A DNA stretch of 64,000 nt from assembly GCF_963675165.1 (NCBI RefSeq), contig NC_087387.1, positions 1,787,501 through 1,851,500 of the forward strand, read 5' to 3'. The notes under the pieces were generated by a model. The model ran no database searches and was not told where the DNA came from. It was given only the letters and a program-made list of their open reading frames with translations. Below are positions 33,990-44,279 of this stretch, piece by piece (positions within the stretch are counted from its first letter, which is position 1; every line of letters starts with the position of its first letter). The stretch is from Halichondria panicea (lineage: Eukaryota; Porifera; Demospongiae; Suberitida; Halichondriidae). A program made the position numbers and the translations under genes.

Positions 33990-34130
33990 AGGAGCCCATA
34001 TATAATAAGAGAAGGAGCGGCTGATACGGGGATCACATTTTGTAAGTGGTTATGACAACATTTCCATATATGCAGAGTCACTGAGTGGTTGAATCCCTAC
34101 ACGTGTTATATGCAATACAGGGCTTCCCTG
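33990..34130. repeat. Left member of an inverted pair flanking the SRCR genes
   Basis: GGAGCGGCTGATACGGGGAT and AGTGGTTGAATCCCTACACG are found reverse-complemented at 39,640-39,790. The pair brackets both SRCR genes. Confidence 0.75.
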
Positions 34131-34300
34131 AGTGAAATGCGGCCTGGGATCAAGGCTAAACTGCTACAGAATGCATGCAGGGAGGGTGTGTGTGCATGAT
34201 CTACATGTACATAGACGTCTATACATTATTTGGCTTCATTGACATGCAGTGAGTTCTAGAAAGATATATAGAAAAGCTACAGAAGAAGCAGTATAGTTAA

Positions 34301-35770
34301 ATGGCTTTTACAATACATGACATGACTCTTATTAAGATACTGTTTCAAATCAGTGTGCTATTATTAGCACTACAGAGAGGGACATCAACAGGTAGGTACT
34401 ATACAATAACAGAGTGACTGTCACAGTTTAATATATACTGCTTTAAAGATAGTTGTCTCCCTGAAGATCTGGATAAAATAAGACTGACTGGTCCAAGAAA
34501 CATAAAAAATGAGGGAGCTGTTCAATTGTGCATCCGTGGTGACAGTATTCTAAGAGATGAATATCTCTGGTACTACATTCAGGATAATAGCTGGACAAAT
34601 AATCTCGAAGCAGCAAACTTAGCTTGTAGAGAACTAGGTCTGAGTTACACTGGTAAGTTATACTGGTTCACGTATAGAGTATCAAATCAATACATTGTCG
34701 ATTGGTCGTAATTATAAGTCATTCTTTTTTTAAGCAGGTGTCATAGCGAGCGCAGTCCAGCTAACGGAAGCTGCTGAGACATTAACAGAAGAAATTGATT
34801 GTAATAGTGGTGATTTGCATTTAAGAGACTGTTTACCTGGTATGTTAGACACAAATGGCAGGAGGGGAGTTGCTGGACTGACTTGCAGTACGTTTACTAA
34901 TAATTGTGTGTCATTATCATTATAATTTATAGACTGCATAGAAGGATCCCTAAGACTGGTAGATGGCTCCAGCTACAATGAAGGACGAGTGGAGGTGTGC
35001 TCTAATGGTCGCTGGGGTACAGTGTGTGGTGATGGATGGACAGAGAGAGAAGTTAGTTTGGTGTGCACTAGACTGGGATTTTCAACTCTAAGTAAGGCAA
35101 TGCATGGTTGTGCTTATATTTCTTTTAACACTACATCCCCATGTAGACGCCACTTTCAGCAACTTTGGAGAGGGTAGTGGTCCATTGTACAATATTACCT
35201 GTCCAAGTACGGGAAGTGATGACCAGGAATGTGTACCAATAATAACATCTGCTCCATCAAGATGCAACCACTCAATGGATGTTGGAGTGAGATGTCTTCC
35301 TTTCACCGATGCTTGTGAAGTTCCCTCTCAGGGAGTGAGCAGTACCACCCGGAGTACAGTCATGAGTACTAGTGGGACATTAGAAGCACTCATTGGTCTA
35401 TTGGCAGCTACTCTAGTGGTTCTAGTGGTTGTTGTCGCTGGATGGATTGTGTCGTGTGTTTACTTTCAGCAGAAAATAAACAAGTAAGCTCTTCTAACAA
35501 CACCATCTCAATAAAAAACTAATACAAGCAACGGAAAAATAACAATGTCTTATATGGCACTGCATGCATGCACATGCACTTCTTAACCACCCTCTCAGGC
35601 ACCACACCCACTCTACACCCGTCTCTACTAACAACCCAACCCTCCAACACACACCACACAATGAGGGAGACCAGGCTCTGTTCGATACAATCAATGACAA
35701 CCTGGAGAACAGTGACTTTGTGCAGTGCGTTCAAAACAAAAGCTATTCACTTGTCGGACAAAGGAATTAA
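34301..35770 (+). CDS. SRCR-domain transmembrane receptor A, short tail
   Basis: Six exons: 34301-34391, 34449-34652, 34738-34887, 34933-35091, 35147-35483, 35599-35770. They join in frame to 370 residues. A signal peptide ([15 protein letters not shown]) is followed by a divergent SRCR-like unit ([32 protein letters not shown]; residues about 38-148). A typical SRCR domain comes next: [32 protein letters not shown] and VCTRLGF, to about residue 255. One transmembrane helix spans about 282-306. The 57-residue cytoplasmic tail has a single tyrosine (YSLV, 363-366). Scavenger-receptor Cys-rich domains bind ligands such as microbial or self surface molecules; the ligand here is unknown. It is the tandem paralogue of the gene at 37371, with matching exon boundaries in the ectodomain. 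Confidence 0.88.
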
Positions 35771-37370
35771 AGGACACCCAATGTGTACAGTTAAACAGAA
35801 GTCCAGTATATACTGTTGAAAATTAGGTAGTTTGCTTTTGTGAGTACCACTAATAATTAATAATTAGAAGACTACATGCATGCATGTGCTAAGAGTTAGT
35901 ATACACTTGCTTTTTCTATATACGCCAGCCAATAAATAAAATTATGGACAAAACGGTTTGACCGGCAACAATTAGACTAGGGCCATATAATACCCAGCAC
36001 AAGTGACAGGGATCTTACAAACATGCATGCACATATGCAATGGATTACGATAAACTCGACAAGCAGAGATAACGATGAAGTGGCCGGCATGCATATCGAG
36101 GAGACTTTAAGACATTAATTTAACTAAAGGACGCAAATCATAAGGCAACTCCAATTAAGCCATGCATGCATGCATTATATTTTAGTCACTTCAGCCAGGA
36201 GTATGGGGCGGGCTGGGTATTAAGACTACAAGACCACAAGTTAATTAGGGACTACAATTTTAGACAAAACATCAATAATGTTGTGCAATGTTGTGCATTG
36301 CAAGCATCGTGTGAGAAATACAGTGAGCAAATACAGACTCGCTAATCTGGCTCTCTGAATTACAGTCACCTCGGATTGCTAGCTAGAACATTACTACACA
36401 AAACTTGCCCTGAAATGCAGCCACCTAGCTATTCCGTATAATTATACTGGTCAGTTTTGACGGCATAAAACAATATTGATGTACTTTTACACGTATAATA
36501 CGGCCAGGTCGTATGAGGTTAATTATGGATGTGAATTGGCAAATGAAATTGGATAACGATTCGTTATCTCATGCAAGATAATCATCAGTCATGCATGCAT
36601 TAAGAATATATAGGACTGCCGCAGGCACTTTCTACATTGCAGCCACAATCGCTATATTACGGCCAAACTGCACTGTCACCCTAAGGCGACCGGATTAACT
36701 TCCCTGAGTGAAGTGCGGCCTGGGATCGAGGCTAATTTAACACAGATCAAATAATGCTAAGTCATATAAAATTTACGGGAATAAACAAGAGCGGGCGGAG
36801 TGACCAGAAACTATGGTAGCTTGGAGTGGCTTAGTGCACATTATAGGCATCACTATCATTGTATTGGTCGTTTTAATTTTCTCTTGCAACACAAACTGAA
36901 AGTAGATCACAGGAATATGCTTCGAAGGAGGCATATACAGTGTATTGGACGATGCTGGGAGGTCAGGTGACATAGTTACATGGCTGAGACAAACACCACC
37001 CCCTTCGCTCTAACGTCACTCAACTGAGCAACAGTGGAATTAACACAAGACACTATAATAATCTACAAGCAAACCAACAGACAGTTTATTATACCATCAG
37101 TATATATATATATATACAACTCGATGCCTGCACAGAATGCAGGGAGGTGTGTGTGTGCATGATCTACATGTACATATAGACGTCTACATGTATACATTAT
37201 AGCCAAGATGGGATTGTTAGAAGAGTGATAGTCACTTTACACACAACATATGCAGTCAAGGATATATGCACTGGTTGTTTACTCTAACTATTAAAGTTAC
37301 ATCATCATAGGAAGAATTTATGTTTGGCTTCATTAATAGTGAGAGTGTGAGTTCTATAAAGATATATGAA
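35771..37370. other. Spacer between the two SRCR genes
   Basis: Non-coding. AATAAATAAAATTATGG at about 35,930 can be the poly(A) site of receptor A. A GCAGCCACCTAGCTATTCCG repeat piece lies near 36,420 and a CGGCCTGGGATCGAGGCTA half-palindrome near 36,717. A block with ACATGTACATATAGACGTCT near 37,170 echoes 34,205, the equivalent position upstream of gene A. Confidence 0.5.
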
Positions 37371-39089
37371 ATGACTTTTAGGATACTGTTTCAAATCAGT
37401 GTGCTACTATTGACACTACAGAGAGGGACATCAACAGGTAAGTACTACAATAATAGAGTAACTGTAACAGTTTAATACTACTTTACAGATAGTTGTCTCC
37501 CTGAAGATTTGGATAAAATAAGACTGACTGGTCCAAGAAACATAAAAAATGAGGGAGCTGTTCAATTGTGTGTCCGTGGTATTAATGGTCAAAGAAATGA
37601 ATATCTCTGGCACTACATTCAGGATGATAGCTGGACAAATAATCTCGAAGCAGCAAACTTAGCTTGTAGAGAACTAGGTCTGAGTTACACTGGTAAGTTA
37701 TACTAGCTCACGTATATACAGTATCAAATCAATACATTGTCGATTGGTCGGAAGTCATTCTTTTTTTAAGCAGGTATCATAGCGAGCACAGTCGAGCTAA
37801 CAGAAGATGCTGAGACTTTAAGAGAAAATATTGATTGTAGTAATGGTGAAACGAATTTAAGAGACTGTTTACCTCGTATGTTAGACACAGGCGGCAGGCG
37901 TGAAGTTGCTGGACTGACTTGCAGTACGTTTACTAATGTTATACTATAATTGTGTGTCATTATTCTATATCATTGTATAGACTGCATAGAAGGATCCCTA
38001 AGATTGGTAGATGGCTCCAGCTACAATGAAGGACGAGTGGAGGTGTGCTCCAATGGTCGCTGGGGTACAGTGTGTGGTGATAGATGGACAGAGAGAGAAG
38101 CTGGTCTAGTGTGCAGTAGACTGGGATTTTCAACTCTAAGTAAGGCAATGGTTGCATGTGATAATTATGTTTATTTAACAGTCTATCCTCATAGACGCCA
38201 CAATCAGCAACTTCGGAGAGGGTAGTGGTCCATTGTACAATATTACCTGTCCAAGTACGGGAAGTGATAAACAGGAATGTATACCCATAATAACATCTGC
38301 TTTATCAAGATGCAACCACTCAATGGATGTTGGAGTGAGGTGTCTGAGCTATGAAGATGCATATGTAGCAGCAGCCAAGGAAACAATGACAATGCAAACA
38401 ACAACAGCCACTTCATGTGATGCTTTAGGAGCATTAGTAGGTCTGCTTGTAGTTGTCCTAATGGCTGTTGTGGCTGGGTGGATTTTGGCTTCTGTTTACT
38501 TCCAGAGGAAAATAAACAAGCGAGTTATAGTGCAAATTGACATGTACATGCAACTTTAATAAACTGACCTTTAAAATGATGACACATTGTGTATAGATTA
38601 AAGCAAGCTATAGTCCTCATATAAAATCAAATTCTCAGGAAATGCAAAGGCCACACCCACACAACGTCTGTCTCTACAAGTGACCCCACCCACACAACGT
38701 CTGTCTCTACGATTGAACCCACCCTCCAAATTGACAATCTAGTGTACGACGGTAGCACCTCTGTCCCACAAACCACATACAGTTCTCATGGACCATCCTA
38801 TGAGGTCATTCAAAATAAGGAGGGGGCAGCTAACAACTATGATGTCATCAGTGGTAAGAATGCAATTATGCCACACCCACATACCACACCACCTGTGTCC
38901 AACGAGGAGTACAGTACGCTAGACACAATCAGAGAGAATGATTATCACACACTAGAGAGCAATACTGGAGATGTTCAATATTCAACGATTGGACAAGGCA
39001 ACCCCCAGAATGACGGACCTGACCCCCGAGATTACGAGGTGCCTGCCCACCAAAATGGTGTGGAAGAGTACTCCACGCTGAAGCATTAA
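37371..39089 (+). CDS. SRCR-domain transmembrane receptor B with ITAM-like tyrosine tail
   Basis: Six exons: 37371-37437, 37489-37692, 37774-37923, 37981-38139, 38195-38519, 38639-39089. They join in frame to 451 residues. The ectodomain matches receptor A: signal peptide, a divergent SRCR-like unit and an SRCR domain ([18 protein letters not shown]). The transmembrane helix spans about 270-294. The 150-residue tail carries YEVI (356), YDVI (369), YSTL (393), YHTL (404), YSTI (416), YEVP (434) and YSTL (446). Pairs 356/369, 393/404 and 404/416 have YxxL/I spaced by 9, 7 and 8 residues, within the ITAM rule of 6-12. The last intron needs a GC donor (38520-38521); if it is retained, translation stops at 38,559 with a 15-residue tail. 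Phosphorylation and SH2 binding are inference. Confidence 0.87.
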
Positions 39090-40059
39090 ATGAGGGAGAG
39101 TATAACCTACGTATACATACTGACTTAAAGACTTACTATCTTTATTATAATTATACCCTATTTACTTGATTAAACGCCCATGGTAAAAGCTCTGTCTCGA
39201 GACTTATACTTGTGGCCTGTTATATTATTTTTATTGACAACAACAATTTTATCAAACTAAAGCATAAACATGTATATTCGAGGGCAAGCAAAACCACACA
39301 GAAACTTTTATTATGCCTGTCTAATCTTGACACCACCATGCAATTAAAGCAAAGCCAACCGTATAGATAAAATTATAGTAGAGGAACTAACTCACTAAAC
39401 TGCTTTTCTTCACTATAACTTTACCACACTTATTATAAACATGTGATATTTTAGCTGATATATACACATGCTCAAGCTCGTCATTCTGGGTGGGCGTATT
39501 TTCACGAGGGTATATGCAGGAGGCCCATAAAAGAAAGAGCGGCTAACTTCAGCATAATTATACTCCAGGCCTATAGGTTTCGTAATTGCCGGTAAAACCA
39601 TTACATGGAAGCCACTAAGTGCTTTCAAACCGCAACTGTAATGCGTATGAGACGTGTAGGGATTCAACCACTTAGTATATGTACTCTTCATAATTATATG
39701 GATGAGATGCAATGCGGTCATAGCCACTTACGAAATGTGATCCCCGTAGTTAGCCACTCCTTCTCTCTAGGCTCCTAGTATACGGTACACGTATCTTTGA
39801 GCATTCTTAAGGAAATCAATCAAGACAATTGATTCCTTTTGGGCCAAAATCCACAGATGATGTATATATATAATTTCAATGAAACCGCATGGTATAAGCA
39901 CCACGTGGGTACCTTTCCTTACAAGCATGCAACATAGGCATTTATGTGTAGCCATAATAATTGACCAAGGGACTATTCTTAGGTCTATGCCCCAACGGTG
40001 TCTTGTAATGATAATGGTTCAATGCACACATGCACACATGCACATATAAGATATAATCC
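39090..40059. other. 3' flank of the SRCR pair
   Basis: Includes the right member (39,640-39,790) of the inverted pair described at 33,990-34,130. No gene recognised. Confidence 0.5.
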
Positions 40060-40135
40060 ACTCATCTTTCTGCTGTGACTGTCTTTCTCTTACGAAGATA
40101 TAGCGATCGTTGGTGCCCATGCACTGTTCCAGGTG

Positions 40136-41345
40136 TAGTCTCATGAATCAGCCGCCGTTCTTTTGGAACCACCGTCTGAGCACTCTTGTCATCGTTTTAT
40201 GTGCCAAGACGGAATTCCGTCTTGACCAATCAAATTGCAGAAGTCCAGTCAGGTGATGAACTTGGAGGCAGCAAAGAACTGCACTTTGCTCAACGCATTT
40301 GGATAATCATTATACGCATGCATTACGCATGGTAAACACTTCATACATAGAAGCTGCTACGAAGCATAAGCAAGGCAAGCAGGGGTCCTTGGGCACAGAT
40401 TTAGCACCACAGCAAAACACAAGTAGAGAGAGATGCCTTCGCTTGGCGATTTGTATAACAATTAGGAATCGCCACAACGAAATTCGTGACATCACAGCCT
40501 CACTGCTCACAGAAGTATGCCATAATGTCGCTACAGAGCCACCCCTCCAGCCCCTCACTGGAGAGCTCTTCTCTGCCAGATCAGTAAACACAAGCAACCA
40601 TGCTCGCCCCGATATTCGTGCAAGAGGCTTCTGGAACAACCACCAAGATGCATTTTTTGATGTAAGGGTATTCTACCCTAACGCACCTAGTAACCGTTCC
40701 GGAGATGCCTACAGGAGACACGAGCAAGCAAAAAAGAGGGAATACGGACAAAGGGTCAGAGAAATCAAGCGGGGAGTCTTCACACCCTTAGTCCTCTCAA
40801 CCTGGGGAGGAATGGGCAAAGAAGCAGCAACTTTTTACAAGAGGCTCGCTGATCTGTTATCCTCAAAAAGACAAAATCCGTACCCAGCAGTAATGGGATG
40901 GCTCAGATGCAGGCTATCCTTTGCATCGATCCGCTCTGCAATAATGTGCATTAGAGGAAGCCGTTCATCGCTGCACAGACCTGTCTACATGGACAATATC
41001 AACCTTGTATCTCAGGAGGGGCGAGCCCCCCCCCTGAATACATAATTCATCTATGAACTACTTATATTCGCTTTGTTTTTATTTTTTACTGCTACATAAT
41101 TACTATCACTAAACTACCTCCTTCTTTTGTACAATGTAATTTTTTCTTAGCCCCGAGATGGAGAGCTTTCACGCCAAAAAAAAAAAAAAAAAACAATTAG
41201 GAAATATGTGTGGGCGTAAGATCACGATTTAATTACATTCCATTGGTTTTGTGAGCAATCAACATTCCATTTTGAAATGACTTCATGACAATTAAGAGTG
41301 CTCAGACGGTGGTTCCAAAAGAACGGCGGCTGATTCATGAGACTA
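40136..41345 (+). mobile_element. DNA transposon, TAGTCTCATGAATCAGCC ends, 9-bp target duplication
   Basis: 1,210 bp. The terminal inverted repeats exceed 50 bp (TAGTCTCATGAATCAGCCGC... and its inverse), with an exact TTCCAGGTG duplication on both sides (40127-40135 and 41346-41354). It carries one long ORF (40299-41045) and a 19-base A-run near 41,175. The insertion target is a dead MTHFD1 exon. Confidence 0.92.
40299..41045 (+). CDS. Transposon-borne PD-(D/E)XK-nuclease-like protein
   Basis: 248 residues, uninterrupted, filling most of the 1,210-bp element. Recognisable blocks are NEIRDITASLLTEVCHNV, LQPLTGE, ARPDIRARGFW, AFFDVRVFYPNAPSNR, YRRHEQAKKREY, FTPLVLSTWGGMGKEA and LRCRLSFASIRSAIMCIRGS. 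This block pattern recurs in uncharacterised repeat-associated proteins of cnidarians and sponges (from memory). The D...(F)FDVRV arrangement with a downstream Lys would suit a PD-(D/E)XK nuclease fold; that is inference. There is no DDE or RT core, so the protein may be a captured C-terminal domain of a larger element. The first Met is not certain. Confidence 0.65.
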   Translation: MDNHYTHALRMVNTSYIEAATKHKQGKQGSLGTDLAPQQNTSRERCLRLAICITIRNRHNEIRDITASLLTEVCHNVATEPPLQPLTGELFSARSVNTSNHARPDIRARGFWNNHQDAFFDVRVFYPNAPSNRSGDAYRRHEQAKKREYGQRVREIKRGVFTPLVLSTWGGMGKEAATFYKRLADLLSSKRQNPYPAVMGWLRCRLSFASIRSAIMCIRGSRSSLHRPVYMDNINLVSQEGRAPPLNT

Positions 41346-41734
41346 TTCCAGGTGATGGAGGAGGGGTCAGTGTCCAGTTGTAAGAATTGATCAATCTTAG
41401 CACTGCTCAGATCACCCGGCTGTGAAAATATAACATAACAGCAAATAAAGTTCATATGTCATGCATAAAAATTATTATCAGAGTAGTAGTACGTTTCCAA
41501 CGAATGCATGTAAAATGAACCATGCACACATTCTAAATAAAGAAGCGAGATGATGCAACAGACCATGCAAAGACGAGGATCAATTCCAAACAAGTTACGT
41601 ACCATAATTATATAACCTGTTGATATACGAAAGGTGAGATTATTAAACTGTAAATGTGTCAATAATTATAAACTAGCTAGAAAGTTTTAGGTGTGTCCTA
41701 TATACACTAGCTCTTAAATTGTTGCTCATTCATA

Positions 41735-42889
41735 CTAGTTGAATTTTACTTGACCTCTTAGGGTAGAAACAAGTTGTGGCTGTTGTCGGTAAGGCCCTTG
41801 ATCAAGGTTATGAACTTTTTCTGCCTCTTGGTAATGAACCCTAGTTACCATGGTCACAAGATCTTCATCTTTGTAATACGATTGGAGAACATTGCAAAGT
41901 TCTTGTATGTATGACGAGCCTAACAGATTATTTCTTGTTGCTCTGGTTTCGAAAGAAGTGGCAAATCCGTAGAAAAAGTCGCTGTCACGAGGAAGAGATG
42001 GCGTGGCTGTGTCAGTAGTTTCAACCTGAAGAGAAGAATCCAGAGGTGGTACGTCTTCCAAGCAATCAGTAATTGTTGATGATGGTGGTAAGTCACTTCC
42101 TTGGCAAGCTTGAATGAAAAAGATTTTGGGCTTTTGATGCAAATACTTTTGGCAAAGATTTTTGGAATTGACTAAAGCTCTCGCAATATCTGCTATTTTG
42201 ACTGTACTTCCATCCAGTCCTTGTATTGCACCTTCTTTTCCATGTGCCAGGATGCAGCAAATAAAGCTATCAGCATTTTCATCTTTGTTGGCATGTTCAA
42301 CAACTGTTGTTTTTATATCATCTGCTGTTGATAAATCATCTACAGACTCGACGGCATATCCCAACGTCTTGAGAGCCTTTTGCAATGCCTCCTTGTCCCT
42401 GTCGGAACCATATCTAGGATTATTTGGATATTTGACATTATTGATGATCAGGGCTCTTCCGTGTGGTTGGATGTTCATCGTATACTGATAAGATTGTCCT
42501 TTAAGTTTCTTGGGGGAAGGACCACCTATGAAACAAAACAGGTATTTGACAAATGCAATCAAACTGCAAAAGTTAAGCTCTATGAAAATATACTCACCAC
42601 TATCATCTCCTTCGATTTTCTTTGAAGGACAATATTTTTCTTGGATTTTCCTTGCTACCTTCCTTTCCTCTGCCTTAAACAAAGCGCTAGCAATATCTTC
42701 CCAATCAAATTCAATATTCCGAAGAGCAAAGATCAACATGTCCATTAGGGCATCTTTGTTTTCTTTGCCTTTTTGGTTTTCAAGAATTCCAGTTCGAACA
42801 CCCAGCTCCACACCAATTCGCCTCCAAATAAAAGATACTGAACTAAGCTCATCCAAGAGTTTGCTCAAATCTTCTTCAGTTAATGGCAT
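41735..42889 (-). CDS. Death-domain caspase C
   Basis: Two exons, 42889-42598 and 42525-41735, give 360 residues. The 72-nt intron is in frame and stop-free, so retention would add 24 mostly hydrophobic residues. A death domain (IWRRIGVELGVRTGILENQ) fills residues 1-90. The protease part has RYGSDRDKEAL (P1-binding Arg), CCILAHGKEG (catalytic His), FFIQACQGSD (catalytic Cys), a 45-residue inter-subunit linker with several Asp residues suitable for self-cleavage, DSDFFYGFATSFETRATRN and QQPQLVSTLRGQVKF. There is no mini-exon linker as in A and D. It is transcribed away from caspase D (starts 2.95 kb apart). Initiator type is likely from the adaptor domain plus QACQG; the activating partner is unknown. 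Confidence 0.9.
   Translation of the reverse strand: MPLTEEDLSKLLDELSSVSFIWRRIGVELGVRTGILENQKGKENKDALMDMLIFALRNIEFDWEDIASALFKAEERKVARKIQEKYCPSKKIEGDDSGEYIFIELNFCSLIAFVKYLFCFIGGPSPKKLKGQSYQYTMNIQPHGRALIINNVKYPNNPRYGSDRDKEALQKALKTLGYAVESVDDLSTADDIKTTVVEHANKDENADSFICCILAHGKEGAIQGLDGSTVKIADIARALVNSKNLCQKYLHQKPKIFFIQACQGSDLPPSSTITDCLEDVPPLDSSLQVETTDTATPSLPRDSDFFYGFATSFETRATRNNLLGSSYIQELCNVLQSYYKDEDLVTMVTRVHYQEAEKVHNLDQGPYRQQPQLVSTLRGQVKFN
42526..42597 (-). other. 72-nt in-frame intron of caspase C
   Basis: Donor GTGAGTA, acceptor TTTCATAG. No stop codon in the frame. Its translation is dominated by Phe, Leu, Ile and Cys, like a short membrane helix. Confidence 0.75.
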
Positions 42890-43227
42890 CTGTAAAAGTT
42901 AGTATCGTGCACAAGCAGTATATAATTATAATAGAACAACTAAGAAGCTATATACATGCTGTGACAAGTGTACACGTTTGTTTACATGTTAGAAAAACCA
43001 TTAGCCATATAATTAAGGTCAGATAATTGGCCTTGTAACTTACCTTATTGTATAGCTTGACTGTACACGTATATATATAGATCTATAAGTCACAGGCACT
43101 TTCAATTGTACTACATGTCTTTCAAATGGGTGGGCTATCACAAAACAGAGTGTGCATGCCTCCCACATTCCAATATCAAAACAATCTACCAGCCCCCCAC
43201 AAAAAAGTCATGATCCACCCATACTAC

Positions 43228-43441
43228 TACCGTATAGAGGGTAATTTTCGTGGGGCAAAATATTCGTGGTTTTTGTGGTTGAAGGTCTGACTACGAATAT
43301 TTACCCACGAATGAAGCAACCTTGCTTACCTTTACCTGCAGAGCAAGCTCCAACCACGAAATTATTACCCACGAAATGTCTCAATAATTTATTGCTGAAC
43401 CACGAATATTTTGTCCCCCGAAAATTACCCGCTATATGGTA
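43228..43441. repeat. MITE, TACCGTATAGCGGGTAATTTTCG family (copy 3)
   Basis: 214 bp with TACCGTATAGAGGGTAATTT and the inverted AAATTACCCGCTATATGGTA end. It lies between the two divergent caspases. Confidence 0.88.
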
Positions 43442-43844
43442 CTTGCTTCATGTGATTCAGAATGTATGTAACAAGGTCAGTTAGAGTTGCACCAAGGCTT
43501 GGTTGCACAGTGTAAAAGGGCCCAAACAATTTTGTTGGCATCTATACACAAATGCAAAACTTAAAGGACCCTTTCCTTATGATCACTTTCTTTTTTTAAT
43601 GTCATAAATTATATCTACGTACTTGTACCATGATGTGCTCTGACACTATAAGGATGAAACTCTCAGGATACTCTATAGGGTACAAATGCCCTGTACCCTC
43701 GGGGGTGTTACTGTACATATGTACAACCTATGGTACATGACTGTATAGTCAGCTTAAACACCTCTGTTTTAGAAAACTACCGTAACAAAAATTGTGGGAA
43801 GCACAAAAATGTGAAGGTGTGCAAGCACACCCACACAATACATA

Positions 43845-44074
43845 TACCGTATAGCGCGAAATTTTCGAGGCACTTATATTTCGTGGATTGGCCTCTAAAA
43901 GTATTTTCGTTGCACAATGTTCGCGGAATGACTGCTTTCCGGAAGCCACGCCTTTAAATCTTGCACGTTATAGCAGGTAAAGAACGATTTTCGTGGACTT
44001 AATTTTCGTGTAGGATTGCTAACCCACGAAATCCACGAAAATTAAGCCCCTCGAAAATTTCGCGCTATACGGTA
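43845..44074. repeat. MITE, TACCGTATAGCGCGAAATTTTCG variant
   Basis: 230 bp with TACCGTATAGCGCGAAATTT and AAATTTCGCGCTATACGGTA ends. Same terminal nine bases as the other TACCGTATA elements, different arms. Confidence 0.88.
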
Positions 44075-44279
44075 TACACAGTGCGTGCACGGCAGAGATC
44101 AAAGAGAGTTGACTATACTACTCACTTCTAATCAAGTGTTTCATAGTACAAGCCATGCATGCATGGATATCTACGTGTGTATTGGTATATCCTCGTGCAG
44201 GTATTCCAAATACATAGAACTGCCCTCGGGTACAAATCCAATACATCCTAGATACAACTATTACATGTACAATACGCCC

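Larger units (their letters stand above)
40060..41425 (-). pseudogene. MTHFD1-derived exon relic split by a transposon
   Basis: The right part (41,346-41,421) reads QPGDLSSAKIDQFLQLDTDP then SSITWNS. The left part (40,060-40,135) continues with a frameshift (GTNDRYIF). They are separated by the 1,210-bp element whose 9-bp duplication TTCCAGGTG lies in the exon. It is homologous to 9370-9532. Confidence 0.8.
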
